Positions 7,480 through 16,809 of a stretch of DNA of 64,000 nucleotides are shown here, piece by piece. Origin of the DNA: Oscillospiraceae bacterium (GTDB lineage: Bacteria; Bacillota; Clostridia; Saccharofermentanales; Saccharofermentanaceae); assembly GCA_900176545.1 (NCBI GenBank), contig FWXP01000002.1:62001-126000 (forward strand), read 5' to 3'. The notes under the pieces are model-generated. The model saw only the letters and a program-made list of their open reading frames with translations, had not been told where the DNA came from and ran no database searches. A program made the translations under genes and the position numbers. Position 1 is the first letter of the stretch. Each line of letters starts with the position of its first letter.

Positions 7480-9546
7480 ATGAAGAGAGAGTATTCACTC
7501 GAAAAGACAAGAAATATCGGTATCATGGCTCACATCGACGCAGGTAAGACAACAACGACCGAGCGTATCCTCTACTATACGGGTATCAACCGTAAGCTTG
7601 GTGAGGTTCACGACGGTGCTGCTACCATGGACTGGATGGTCCAGGAGCAGGAGAGAGGTATCACGATCACTTCCGCTGCTACAACAGCACCCTGGAAGGA
7701 GCATCGTATCAATATCATCGATACTCCCGGTCACGTTGACTTTACAGTTGAGGTTGAGCGTTCCTTACGTGTTCTCGACGGTGCCGTTACGGTTATGTCC
7801 GCTCGTGGAGGCGTTGAGCCCCAGACTGAGACAGTTTGGAGACAGGCTGAGCACTACGGCGTACCTCGTATGGTATTCGTTAATAAGATGGATATCATCG
7901 GAGCTGACTTCTTTAACGTTGTCAACATGATCAAGGATCGTCTCAAGAACGAGTCCGTTGCTATCCAGGTTCCCATCGGTAAGGAAGATGACTTCACGGG
8001 AATCATCGACCTCATGACACTTCGTGCTGAGGTTTACACAAGTGAAGACGGCATGCAGTATGAGGACCGTGAGGTTCCTGCTGACATGGTAGACTTCGTA
8101 AACGCTAAGAGAGAAGAAATGGTTGAGAAGATCGCCGAGACTGACGATGAGCTCACCATGAAGTATCTTGACGGTGAGGAGATCAGCGTTGATGAGCTCA
8201 AGGCCGCTCTTCGTAAGGCAACAATCGAATGTAAGCTCATCCCCGTAACATGCGGAACATCCCTTCGTAACAAGGGTGTTCAGATGCTCCTGGATGCTAT
8301 CGTAGATTACATGCCTTCTCCCGTAGATATCCCCGCTATCAAGGGTGTTAACCCTGATACAGACGAGGAAGAGGATCGTCCCGCATCCGATGAAGAGCCT
8401 TTCTCTGCTCTTGCATTCAAGATCGCTACGGACCCCTTCGTAGGTAAGCTCTGCTTCTTCAGAGTTTACTCAGGTATCCTTGAGTCCGGTTCCTATGTCC
8501 TTAACTCTACAAAGGGTAAGAAGGAGAGGATCGGTCGTATCGTTCAGATGCACGCTAACGATCGTAAGGAGATCACAGAAGTATTCTCCGGTGATATCGC
8601 AGCTGCTATCGGTCTGAAGGATACAACAACAGGTGACACGCTCTGTGATGAGGATCATCCCGTTATCCTCGAGTCCATGGAGTTCCCCGAGCCTGTTATC
8701 GAGGTTGCTATCGAGCCTAAGAGCCGCGCTTCCCAGGAGAAGATGATCGTTGCTCTTCAGAAGCTCGCAGAAGAGGACCCTACATTCAAGACTTATACAA
8801 ACCAGGAAACAGGACAGACAATCATCGCAGGTATGGGTGAGCTTCACCTCGATATCATCGTTGACCGTCTTTTCCGTGAGTTCAAGGTCGAGGCTAACGT
8901 TGGTGCTCCTCAGGTTTCCTATAAGGAGACAATCCGTAAGACTGTTGAGGCTGAAGGTAGATTCGTACGTCAGTCCGGTGGTCACGGTCAGTATGGTCAC
9001 TGCTGGCTCAGACTTGAGCCCCAGGAGCCCGGTGCAGGTTATGAGTTCGTCAACGAGACAGTCGGCGGATCCATCCCTAAGGAGTTCATCGCTCCTATCG
9101 ATGCCGGTGTTCAGGAAGCAATGCAGGCAGGTGTTCTCGGCGGTTATCCCGTTGTTGACGTTAAGGTTACTGTTTATGACGGTTCCTACCACGATGTCGA
9201 CTCTTCCGAGATGGCCTTCAAGATCGCTGGATCCATGGGATTCAAGGCTGGTATGGCAAAGGGTGATCCTTGCCTCCTCGAGCCCATCATGAAGGTTGAC
9301 GTTGAAGTACCTGACGAGTATCTCGGTGACGTTATCGGCGGACTTAACTCCCGTCGTGGTCAGATCAAGACAATCGAGCCTCTTAACGGTTCTCAGCAGA
9401 TCCACGCAGAGGTTCCTCTTGCAAACATGTTCGGTTACGCTACTGCTCTTCGTTCCACAACACAGGGACGTGGTACATTCGTAATGCAGATCAGCCACTT
9501 TGCAGAGACACCCAAGAGCATCATGGAGGAGATCCTCAAGAAGTAA
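7480..9546 (+). CDS. fusA: Elongation factor G
   Basis: 688 residues. The N-terminal GTPase domain shows [12 protein letters not shown] (P-loop), the switch regions with [13 protein letters not shown] and NKMD. Domains II to V follow. It catalyses translocation of tRNAs and mRNA on the ribosome. Typical length, with AAAGGAG ribosome-binding site, third gene of the str operon. Codon use is strongly biased to GCT, GTT and CGT, as expected of a highly expressed gene. Confidence 0.98.
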   Translation: MKREYSLEKTRNIGIMAHIDAGKTTTTERILYYTGINRKLGEVHDGAATMDWMVQEQERGITITSAATTAPWKEHRINIIDTPGHVDFTVEVERSLRVLDGAVTVMSARGGVEPQTETVWRQAEHYGVPRMVFVNKMDIIGADFFNVVNMIKDRLKNESVAIQVPIGKEDDFTGIIDLMTLRAEVYTSEDGMQYEDREVPADMVDFVNAKREEMVEKIAETDDELTMKYLDGEEISVDELKAALRKATIECKLIPVTCGTSLRNKGVQMLLDAIVDYMPSPVDIPAIKGVNPDTDEEEDRPASDEEPFSALAFKIATDPFVGKLCFFRVYSGILESGSYVLNSTKGKKERIGRIVQMHANDRKEITEVFSGDIAAAIGLKDTTTGDTLCDEDHPVILESMEFPEPVIEVAIEPKSRASQEKMIVALQKLAEEDPTFKTYTNQETGQTIIAGMGELHLDIIVDRLFREFKVEANVGAPQVSYKETIRKTVEAEGRFVRQSGGHGQYGHCWLRLEPQEPGAGYEFVNETVGGSIPKEFIAPIDAGVQEAMQAGVLGGYPVVDVKVTVYDGSYHDVDSSEMAFKIAGSMGFKAGMAKGDPCLLEPIMKVDVEVPDEYLGDVIGGLNSRRGQIKTIEPLNGSQQIHAEVPLANMFGYATALRSTTQGRGTFVMQISHFAETPKSIMEEILKK

Positions 9547-9631
9547 TCATCTTTCTTCTTGGCTCGTCCGATACATATCGGAAACAATGTTTTCAATGCT
9601 GAAGGCGGCGCGAAGCACATTACACATATAC

Positions 9632-9660
9632 TTGAAAGAGTATAAGAAAAATTGTAAAAT
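9632..9660 (+). promoter_or_regulatory. Internal promoter for tuf
   Basis: TTGAAA (9632-9637), a 17-bp spacer and TAAAAT (9655-9660) in the 189-bp fusA-tuf gap, so tuf can be transcribed apart from the rest of the operon. Confidence 0.65.
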
Positions 9661-9735
9661 AGGTGCTATCGCGTCACCCAAGCGGAAAATAAATAAGATG
9701 GAATCTTAAATAATTTTCTTAGGAGGAAAATTCAA

Positions 9736-10938
9736 ATGGCTAAGGAAAAGTTTGTAAAAACAAAGCCTCACGTAAACATCGGTACCATCGGTCACGTTGA
9801 CCACGGTAAGACAACTCTTACAGCTGCTATCACAAAGGTATTGTCCTTCAAGGGCGGCGCTCAGTACAAGGAGTATGGTAACATCGACTCCGCACCCGAG
9901 GAGAGAGCTCGTGGTATCACGATCAACACAGCTCACGTTGAGTACGAGACAGAGTCCCGTCACTACGCTCACGTTGACTGCCCCGGCCACGCTGACTACA
10001 TCAAGAACATGATCACTGGTGCTGCTCAGATGGATGGTGCTATCCTCGTAGTTGCTGCTTCCGACGGCCCTATGGCTCAGACAAGAGAGCACATCCTTCT
10101 TGCTCGTCAGGTTGGCGTTCCTTACATCGTTGTATTCATGAACAAGTGCGATCAGGTTGATGACGAAGAGCTTCTTGAGCTCGTTGAGATGGATATCCGT
10201 GAGCTCCTCAGCACATACGACTTCCCCGGTGATGATACACCTATCATCAAGGGTTCTGCTCTTGCTGCTATCGAGTGCACATCTACAGATATAAACGATC
10301 CTGCATACGCTCCTATCCTTGAGCTCATGGATGCAGTTGACTCTTACATCGCTACACCCGAGCGTCCCGTAGATATGCCTTTCCTTATGCCTGTTGAGGA
10401 TGTATTCACAATCACAGGTCGTGGTACTGTTGCTACAGGCCGTCTTGAGAGAGGTATCGTTAAGGTTGGTGATGCTGCTGAGATCGTTGGTCTTCAGGAT
10501 GAGCCTAAGGCTACAACAATCACAGGTGTTGAGATGTTCCGTAAGCAGATGGATCAGGCTGAGGCTGGTGACAACATCGGTGCTCTTCTCCGTGGTATCG
10601 ACCGTAAGGAGATCGAGAGAGGCCAGGTTCTTGCTAAGCCCGGTACAATCACACCTCACACAAAGTTCACAGGTCAGGTTTACGTTCTTACAAAGGAAGA
10701 GGGTGGCCGTCATAAGCCCTTCTTCGATGGTTACCGTCCTCAGTTCTACTTCAGAACAACAGACGTTACAGGTGTTGCTCACCTTCCCGAAGGTGCTGAG
10801 ATGTGCATGCCTGGTGACCACGTAACAATCACTGTTGAGCTTATCACTCCCATCGCTATGGAGCAGGGTCTTAAGTTCGCTATCCGTGAGGGTGGTCACA
10901 CAGTAGGTGCTGGTACAGTTTCTACAATCATCGAGTAA
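9736..10938 (+). CDS. tuf: Elongation factor Tu
   Basis: 400 residues with P-loop [24 protein letters not shown] and NKCD GTPase motifs and the two beta-barrel domains. It delivers aminoacyl-tRNA to the ribosome. AGGAGGAAAATTCAA gives a strong ribosome-binding site. It has its own promoter in the gap after fusA and is closed by a terminator at 10969. A single copy is seen in this window. Confidence 0.98.
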   Translation: MAKEKFVKTKPHVNIGTIGHVDHGKTTLTAAITKVLSFKGGAQYKEYGNIDSAPEERARGITINTAHVEYETESRHYAHVDCPGHADYIKNMITGAAQMDGAILVVAASDGPMAQTREHILLARQVGVPYIVVFMNKCDQVDDEELLELVEMDIRELLSTYDFPGDDTPIIKGSALAAIECTSTDINDPAYAPILELMDAVDSYIATPERPVDMPFLMPVEDVFTITGRGTVATGRLERGIVKVGDAAEIVGLQDEPKATTITGVEMFRKQMDQAEAGDNIGALLRGIDRKEIERGQVLAKPGTITPHTKFTGQVYVLTKEEGGRHKPFFDGYRPQFYFRTTDVTGVAHLPEGAEMCMPGDHVTITVELITPIAMEQGLKFAIREGGHTVGAGTVSTIIE

Positions 10939-10968
10939 TCTGAACTTACAGATAATTTGATAACAACG

Positions 10969-10997
10969 AAGGTCGTCTCTTATGAGGCGACCTTTTT
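10969..10997 (+). terminator. Rho-independent terminator after tuf
   Basis: AAGGTCG (10969-10975) pairs with CGACCTT (10988-10994), followed by a run of Ts. It lies 30 bp past the tuf stop and closes the str operon. Confidence 0.85.
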
Positions 10998-11047
10998 GTA
11001 TGCTGCCAAATATCCGCGAAAACAGATATGTTACAAAACAGACATTA

Positions 11048-11092
11048 TGAGGGTAAAAACAGCTTGATTTACCCTCAAAATGAGGGTATCAT
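11048..11092 (+). promoter_or_regulatory. Promoter with three-half-site operator for the HTH/HipA-like pair
   Basis: Promoter: TTGATT (11064-11069), 17-bp spacer, TATCAT (11087-11092). Three half-sites overlie it: TGAGGGTAAA (11048-11057), its exact reverse complement TTTACCCTCA (11068-11077), and TGAGGGTA (11081-11088). The last two form a perfect 8-bp inverted repeat separated by AAA, filling the spacer between -35 and -10. Binding there would block RNA polymerase, the usual layout of toxin-antitoxin autorepression. Confidence 0.75.
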
Positions 11093-11111
11093 CCAGTCAA
11101 GGAGAGATATC

Positions 11112-11657
11112 ATGGATAAATATATCACGACACATGGCGTAACAGGCAGAGAGATCAGAGCTATGAGGCTGCGACTTAAGATGACGCAGTATGAATTTAG
11201 TGCTTTTGTAGGAGTATCTAATAAGACCGTGGAACGATGGGAAAGTTCGGAAGATGCGATCGAAGGTCCTGTAGCAGTCCTCATGTATATCCTTAGGATG
11301 TATCCTGATGTTGATGAGAGATTGAAAGAACCCGTAAGTGCCTATCCTTTGAGACTCATCTACCGAAAGGGCAGCATGATATGCTCGGTAATAGATGTGG
11401 ATGAGATAAAAAGACTCGTTAAGGTAACGAATTACAGATATGACATGACGGAACTGCCATTTGGTAACAGAAGGGAGCCTACTTTCGAAGAATATGAAGA
11501 ATTCCTTGAGTCAAGATGCTTTCCCAGGACCAGAAAGTGGGTCGACCTTGAACTCAAGAAGCTGGGCCTCCCTTTTTATGATCCGTTGATGATAATAGAG
11601 AAAACAGAAGGCCGAATGGTCGAGGATGATTTCAGCATAGAGGTGATAAGGCAGTGA
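11112..11657 (+). CDS. XRE-type HTH regulator with HipA-associated C-terminal domain (antitoxin-like)
   Basis: About 181 residues. Residues about 10-60 form a helix-turn-helix (GREIRAMRLRLKMTQYEFS followed by VSNKTVERWE). The C-terminal half has the pattern E-E-F-L-E-S-R-C-F-P-R-T-R, then LGLPFYDP and KTEGRM, which I associate from memory with partners of HipA-like kinases in Clostridia. ATG 11112 follows AAGGAGAG. Its TGA overlaps the GTG start of the kinase gene (GTGA), so the two are translationally coupled. It probably represses the operator at 11048-11088. A role as antitoxin is inferred from this layout. Confidence 0.75.
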   Translation: MDKYITTHGVTGREIRAMRLRLKMTQYEFSAFVGVSNKTVERWESSEDAIEGPVAVLMYILRMYPDVDERLKEPVSAYPLRLIYRKGSMICSVIDVDEIKRLVKVTNYRYDMTELPFGNRREPTFEEYEEFLESRCFPRTRKWVDLELKKLGLPFYDPLMIIEKTEGRMVEDDFSIEVIRQ

Positions 11658-12466
11658 TAGAACTGTTTGACAGTGAGATCCATATCAATGATTGGGGATC
11701 CTCCAAAGGGGATCAGCTTAAATGGTACTCCGGCGAGTACTGGTATAAAGCTGATTCGTTGGGGTATGAAGGTCTGTCAGAGTATGTGATATCTCATATA
11801 CTGTCTGCGTCTGATCTTAACAGCAGTGAGTATGTGCTCTATGATGTGGAACAGATAAAGTATAAGAGCAGAGTTATCAACGGATGTAAGAGTCGTAACT
11901 TCCTTAAGGAGGGAGAAGCGCTCATAACACTGGAGAGGCTCTACAGGAATGCTTACGGAAGAAGTTTCTATACAGATATCTGGAGCATAGAAGATCACGA
12001 AGACCGCCTCAAGTATCTGGTAGATAAGACTGTTGCACTTACGGGTCTCAGTGATTTCGGCATATATATGAGCAAGATCCTAACAGTAGACACGATATTT
12101 CTTAACGAAGACCGACATCTTCATAACATAGCAGTGATAAAAGAGCCGGAGGCGGGATACAGGTTATGTCCGATCTTCGACTGCGGTGCGGGGTTACTGT
12201 CGGATACGGAAAGAGAGTATCCCTTAGGGGTCGATATATATGAAGCAATGAGAAATGACGTCAGGGCAAAGACATTTACGGAAGATTTTCTTGAACAACT
12301 GGAAACAGTAGAAAGGTTATACGGTTCTCATATAACGTTCAAAGTCGATAGGAAGCAGGTCGAGGAGATAATAACAGGGGCTTCGATATATAATGAGATT
12401 ATCAGGGATCGTGTGGCCGATATCGTCTGTTCAAGGATAAGCAAGTTGGGATGTCTGTTTAAGTAA
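11654..12466 (+). CDS. HipA-like Ser/Thr kinase domain protein, short form
   Basis: 270 residues, much shorter than E. coli HipA (about 440). It retains a kinase core: Lys32 in WYKAD as possible ATP-binding lysine, catalytic loop NEDRHLHN (Asp153, Asn158) and the metal-binding FDCGAG (Asp176), matching the DRHxxN and FDxG motifs of the HipA/CtkA fold. The N-terminal HipA subdomain is missing and part of it may be the C-terminal domain of the preceding HTH protein. HipA-type toxins phosphorylate tRNA synthetases or similar targets. The target here is unknown. Start is GTG overlapping the stop of the regulator gene. Confidence 0.75.
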   Translation: MIELFDSEIHINDWGSSKGDQLKWYSGEYWYKADSLGYEGLSEYVISHILSASDLNSSEYVLYDVEQIKYKSRVINGCKSRNFLKEGEALITLERLYRNAYGRSFYTDIWSIEDHEDRLKYLVDKTVALTGLSDFGIYMSKILTVDTIFLNEDRHLHNIAVIKEPEAGYRLCPIFDCGAGLLSDTEREYPLGVDIYEAMRNDVRAKTFTEDFLEQLETVERLYGSHITFKVDRKQVEEIITGASIYNEIIRDRVADIVCSRISKLGCLFK

Positions 12467-12493
12467 CGAAGAAAATATAAAGGAGTAGTAGGT

Positions 12494-13372
12494 GTGGGAA
12501 GAAAGTTCACAAGTGTCTTACTTGTCATAGCCGCCGTAAGTGTTCTTATCTGCGGTTGCGGGAAGAAAAGAGAGATAGTTCCCTTATCAGACGTGACGCT
12601 GATCGAACATAATAAGTACTCATGTACATTCGACGACGTCTACCATGAATTCATATTGTGCTTTCCGGAAGATACCAAGGGAGCACCTCTTGTCCTGATG
12701 CTCCACGGAGCAGGAGAGAGTGCGGAAGCCATGAAGGCTGCTACCTCTTTCGATGAGGCGGCGGTTCCTGAAGGCTATGCAGTCTGTTATGTAACGGGAG
12801 CGGTGGATAAAGGTGCTACGTCCCCCATCAAGGGATGGAATTCGGGAACGGTTCCCGGAGAGAATAATGACACCGGTTTTCTCGTATCACTTGCCGCATA
12901 TCTTGAAGAAGAATATAAGCTCGATAAGGATCGAACATTTGCCGTAGGATTCAGTTACGGAGCCTTCATGACATACCGCCTTGCGGTGGAAGCTCCTGAT
13001 ATCTTCGAAGCGACAGTTAGCGTAGCGGGCGTTATGCCGATGACGATCTGGGAAGAAAGAGCCGAGAAGGCGGATGTAGGCATCTTCCAGATATCGGGAA
13101 GCAATGACGATATCATTCCGCTAAGAGAAGCATCAGCCATTGCGCCTTCCATGGAAGATGTTATAGGCTATTGGGCAGAGGCTGACGGCCTGACGCTCAT
13201 AGGAGAAGAGGACATTGGTAAGGATTCGCATATCACCAGATACGGTGCTGACGGTAAGAGGGCACAGGTCTGGGATCTTGTCGTAAACGGAGGCTACCAT
13301 TCCTGGCCTTTGGAGAGTATAACAGGAATAGACACTAACGCTCTGATAATAGAATTCTTAGAGACGCAGTAA
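12494..13372 (+). CDS. Lipoprotein esterase / PHB-depolymerase-like alpha/beta hydrolase
   Basis: 292 residues. Signal peptide with lipobox ending at Cys22 (VLICGC), so it is probably anchored on the outer membrane face. The hydrolase fold shows LMLHGAGE (oxyanion region), the nucleophile motif GFSYG with Ser154, SGSNDD (Asp candidate) and GGYHSWP (catalytic His). It resembles the LpqC/feruloyl esterase/PHB depolymerase family, and the substrate cannot be told. Start is GTG with AAAGGAG 8 nt before it. It lies 27 bp after the kinase gene and 11 bp before potA, so it may be co-transcribed with potABCD. Confidence 0.82.
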   Translation: MGRKFTSVLLVIAAVSVLICGCGKKREIVPLSDVTLIEHNKYSCTFDDVYHEFILCFPEDTKGAPLVLMLHGAGESAEAMKAATSFDEAAVPEGYAVCYVTGAVDKGATSPIKGWNSGTVPGENNDTGFLVSLAAYLEEEYKLDKDRTFAVGFSYGAFMTYRLAVEAPDIFEATVSVAGVMPMTIWEERAEKADVGIFQISGSNDDIIPLREASAIAPSMEDVIGYWAEADGLTLIGEEDIGKDSHITRYGADGKRAQVWDLVVNGGYHSWPLESITGIDTNALIIEFLETQ

Positions 13373-13383
13373 CGGGGGGGCAT

Positions 13384-14553
13384 ATGGAAGAAGAGGCAAA
13401 GAAGAGGGGACAGCTCCTGCCCGATGAGACGGGAAGCGAGCACATCATTGAGATCAAGGATCTGAACAAGAGCTTTGAGGATAACCAGGTCCTGAAGGAT
13501 ATTACTTTCTACATAAGAAATAACGAGTTCATAACGTTGCTGGGTCCTTCCGGCTGCGGTAAGTCCACAACGCTTCGTATCATAGCGGGATTTGAGACTG
13601 CTGATTCAGGTACGGTAACCTTCGAAGGCGACGATCTTCTTAAGGTACCTGCCCATAAGAGGCATATCAATACGGTCTTCCAGAGGTATGCACTGTTCCC
13701 GCATCTTAATGTATTCGATAACGTAGCATTCGGACTTCACCTGAAGAAGGTTCCCGAGAAGGAAGTAAAGGAGAGGGTAAGTAAAGCTCTCTCTACGGTT
13801 GGTCTTGCAGGATATGAGAAGAGATACATAGATCAGCTCTCCGGCGGTCAGATGCAGAGAGTTGCCATAGCAAGAGCCATCATCAATCAGCCAAGAGTAT
13901 TGCTCCTTGATGAGCCTCTGGGAGCTCTCGACCTAAAGATGAGGAAGGAGATGCAGATAGAGCTCAAGCAGATGCAAAGGGAGCTGGGCATCACTTTCGT
14001 ATATGTTACTCATGACCAGGAAGAGGCCCTTACCATGAGCGATACGATCATCGTCATGAAGGACGGTATCATCCAGCAGATAGGAACACCTATCGATATC
14101 TATAACGAGCCTAAGAATGCTTATGTAGCAGACTTCATAGGTGAGTCTAATATAATCCCCGGCACCATGAAGAAGGACTTCGAGGTAACATTTGCCGGCA
14201 GTACATTCGAGTGCGTAGACCCTCTCTTCCCCGAGATGGAGGAAGGAAAGGTCAACAAGGTCGACGTTGTAGTAAGACCTGAGGATATCTACGTAAAGGA
14301 AGAAAATGACGACTATATAAACGGTACTGTGGTAAGTATCGTATTCAAGGGTGTTCACTACGAGATAATGGTAGAGGGCGATAACGGAGTCATGTGGATG
14401 ATCCATGACGTAGATCCCGTTACGGTCGGTCAGAGGGTAGGACTTACCTTCGATCCCGACGATATACACATCATGAGAAAGTCCCAGTTCTCTCCCGTTC
14501 CGGGCGGATTCGGAGTCAATGTTGACGATATCCCTTCGGAGGAGCAGCAATGA
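13384..14553 (+). CDS. potA: Spermidine/putrescine ABC transporter, ATP-binding protein
   Basis: 389 residues. Walker A GPSGCGKSTT, Q-loop, signature LSGGQMQRVAIARA, Walker B LLLDEPLGALD and the switch His in THDQEEA are all present. A TOBE-type regulatory region follows from about residue 250. It energises uptake of polyamines through PotB/PotC. Its last codons overlap the potB start (ATGA), as usual in pot operons. Confidence 0.94.
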   Translation: MEEEAKKRGQLLPDETGSEHIIEIKDLNKSFEDNQVLKDITFYIRNNEFITLLGPSGCGKSTTLRIIAGFETADSGTVTFEGDDLLKVPAHKRHINTVFQRYALFPHLNVFDNVAFGLHLKKVPEKEVKERVSKALSTVGLAGYEKRYIDQLSGGQMQRVAIARAIINQPRVLLLDEPLGALDLKMRKEMQIELKQMQRELGITFVYVTHDQEEALTMSDTIIVMKDGIIQQIGTPIDIYNEPKNAYVADFIGESNIIPGTMKKDFEVTFAGSTFECVDPLFPEMEEGKVNKVDVVVRPEDIYVKEENDDYINGTVVSIVFKGVHYEIMVEGDNGVMWMIHDVDPVTVGQRVGLTFDPDDIHIMRKSQFSPVPGGFGVNVDDIPSEEQQ

Positions 14554-15986
14554 GCGGTCTTAAGAAGAGATTGTCCCTGATGCCCCTTCATGCGGCAGTG
14601 ATGTGCATTGCCGCCATGATATCTCTGGTATCGGTCTTTATACCCATGTTCGAGCTCTTTGTACAGTATAAGAGGCAGAGGCTCTATTCGCTGTTCACTC
14701 TTATCCTGGATCCCAGGGTATATGTAGCTCTGCGCGACAGCAACGTGGACCTGGACTTCGGTATATTCGGAGCCTGGATGTTCACCATAACGATAATACT
14801 GAGCGCTGCGGCCCTGACACTGGCTCTTGCCTTTCAGCTCTATTCGGATGATCCGGTGAAGAAGAGATGGGGATGTTTCTCTGTTCTGATACTCTTGGCA
14901 CTGAGGTTCATCGTACATATCTATACGCTGTCTAACTTTATAACAGACGATATCCTTGCGAAGAACCACATGACGGTACAAAGGCTATATGTGGTGCAGA
15001 CGCTGGCAGGAAACCTCTTGTGCGTCGTTCTTATAGCAGGTATCGTGGCAGCACTCTATGGTGCGCTGGGACTTAAGATGAACATGAAGCTCCTGGCATA
15101 TCCATATATACTCTGGATAGGCGTTTTTACGATCCTTCCCCTGATCCTTATCCTCTTCAGGGCATTCTTTGCCAAGACCGCAGGCGGATATGAGTTCAAC
15201 ATGGACGGATTCAAGACATTATTTGCCAACAAGAACGTAACTACTTCCTTTTACGGAGCGAAAGTGACCTTGCAGGAGTATTTCTCCGTATTTCTTCGAA
15301 GCCTGGACTACGCCGTATGGACTACCATAGGATGTCTTATCTTCTCATATCCTCTGGCATATATCCTGGCAGAGAGGACAAAGAGGCTTCACAAGACTTC
15401 TTCCAAGCTCCTTTTGCTGTTCGTTCTTCCCATGTGGATGAATACGATGCTCAGGACATATGCATGGAGAGCATTCTTCGCGGAGACGGGAGTATTCAAT
15501 ACGGTGATGATGTCCGCAGGTATCCTTAAGGAGCCCGTGATGTTCCTTCAGAATCCCATATTGTCGGATATCATAACGAAGCTTGTTATGATCAATGACT
15601 TCCTGCCATTTATGGTGCTTCCCATCTATTCGGTGCTGGTCAAGATAGACTCTGCTCTTTCCCAGGCCGCAGAGGATCTTGGTGCCAATAAGGTGCAGAC
15701 ATTTACCAAGGTCATATTCCCGTTGTCGCTTCCCGGCGTCATCTCGGGTATACAGATGGTATTCATGCCTTCCATGACTTTCTACATGATCCCCGATATC
15801 ATCTCGGAAGGATCCAAGACGACTATAGGTAATACGGTCCAGTCGTTCATCTTGAACGAGAGCACTACCTACCAGCAGGCAGGTAACGTATTGTCCCTTA
15901 TCCTCCTGATATTCGTATTGATTACCATGGGAGTTCTGCGTAATCAGGATAAGGAAGCTTCAGGATCGGGAGGTATGGTATTGTGA
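14550..15986 (+). CDS. potB: Polyamine ABC transporter permease PotB with extra N-terminal membrane domain
   Basis: 478 residues, against about 280-300 for usual PotB. Residues from about 185 onward are a complete binding-protein-dependent permease with the EAA loop AAEDLGANKVQTFTKVIFP. The first 180 residues are an added domain with about four hydrophobic segments (roughly 12-36, 70-92, 110-130 and 148-172), not known to me from PotB. It sits between potA (4-bp overlap) and potC (4-bp overlap), so the reading frame is clearly continuous. The extension may be a regulatory or assembly module. Its function is unknown. Confidence 0.88.
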   Translation: MSGLKKRLSLMPLHAAVMCIAAMISLVSVFIPMFELFVQYKRQRLYSLFTLILDPRVYVALRDSNVDLDFGIFGAWMFTITIILSAAALTLALAFQLYSDDPVKKRWGCFSVLILLALRFIVHIYTLSNFITDDILAKNHMTVQRLYVVQTLAGNLLCVVLIAGIVAALYGALGLKMNMKLLAYPYILWIGVFTILPLILILFRAFFAKTAGGYEFNMDGFKTLFANKNVTTSFYGAKVTLQEYFSVFLRSLDYAVWTTIGCLIFSYPLAYILAERTKRLHKTSSKLLLLFVLPMWMNTMLRTYAWRAFFAETGVFNTVMMSAGILKEPVMFLQNPILSDIITKLVMINDFLPFMVLPIYSVLVKIDSALSQAAEDLGANKVQTFTKVIFPLSLPGVISGIQMVFMPSMTFYMIPDIISEGSKTTIGNTVQSFILNESTTYQQAGNVLSLILLIFVLITMGVLRNQDKEASGSGGMVL

Positions 15987-16783
15987 GATTTTTAAGAAGA
16001 CTTATACCCGATATCTATATCGCGCTGATACTCATATTCCTGTATCTGCCCATAGTCATACTTATCGTATATTCCTTCAACAATATACCTAAGTCATTCC
16101 TCTGGGGCGGCTTCACCATAAGAAACTATACGGGACTCTTCTCGGGTTCCGACGGAGCGGAGCTTCTGGAGAGCCTTCTTACTACACTTAAGATAGCTGC
16201 AATAGCTTCTGTGGTATCTACAGTATTCGGTGTAATAAGCTGCCTTGGACTTGCGTACTTAAAGAAGAGATGGCAGACGGCTCTCATGAACCTGACGTAT
16301 ATTCCTAACGTTATGCCTGAGCTGGTTATAGGTATCGCATTTATGCTCCTGTTCTCCTTCCTCGGAGTTCAGAAAGGACAGTTTACGCTTATCTGCGCGC
16401 ACATTGCTTTCTGTGTGCCTTTCGCCATATTGTCTATAAATCCCAAGATAAAGCAGCTGGATAAGAATCTCTCGGAGGCTGCCATGGATCTTGGAGCTAC
16501 GGGGTGGCAGACATTAAGGCTCGTCATAATCCCCGAGATAATGCCGGGTATCCTGTCTGCTCTCATGCTGACATTTACCATGTCGGTGGATGATTACCTC
16601 ATATCGAACTTCAATGTGGACAGTTCTACGCAGACGCTTCCCATGAAGATATACTCCATGGCTAAGTTCGGCGTTAATCCCAAGATGAACGCACTTACGG
16701 CCATCTTATTTGCGGCAGTGATAATACTTCTGGTATTATCCAATCTGTCAGAGATCAGAAAGAGCAAGAAAAAGATAAAGTGA
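15983..16783 (+). CDS. potC: Spermidine/putrescine ABC transporter permease
   Basis: 266 residues, about six membrane segments, EAA loop EAAMDLGATGWQTLRLVIIP that contacts PotA. Normal PotC length. GTG start at 15983 overlaps the potB stop (GTGA). PotB and PotC form the transmembrane channel. Confidence 0.93.
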   Translation: MRFLRRLIPDIYIALILIFLYLPIVILIVYSFNNIPKSFLWGGFTIRNYTGLFSGSDGAELLESLLTTLKIAAIASVVSTVFGVISCLGLAYLKKRWQTALMNLTYIPNVMPELVIGIAFMLLFSFLGVQKGQFTLICAHIAFCVPFAILSINPKIKQLDKNLSEAAMDLGATGWQTLRLVIIPEIMPGILSALMLTFTMSVDDYLISNFNVDSSTQTLPMKIYSMAKFGVNPKMNALTAILFAAVIILLVLSNLSEIRKSKKKIK

Positions 16784-16809
16784 ATAGAGACAGAGCAGGG
16801 AGGGTAGTT

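Noticed and set aside
9706-10899. A 397-codon minus-strand frame opposite tuf (also one at 8470-9498 opposite fusA)
   Set aside because: Antisense shadows of EF-Tu and EF-G. The proteins are Cys/Thr/Leu-rich with no recognisable fold.
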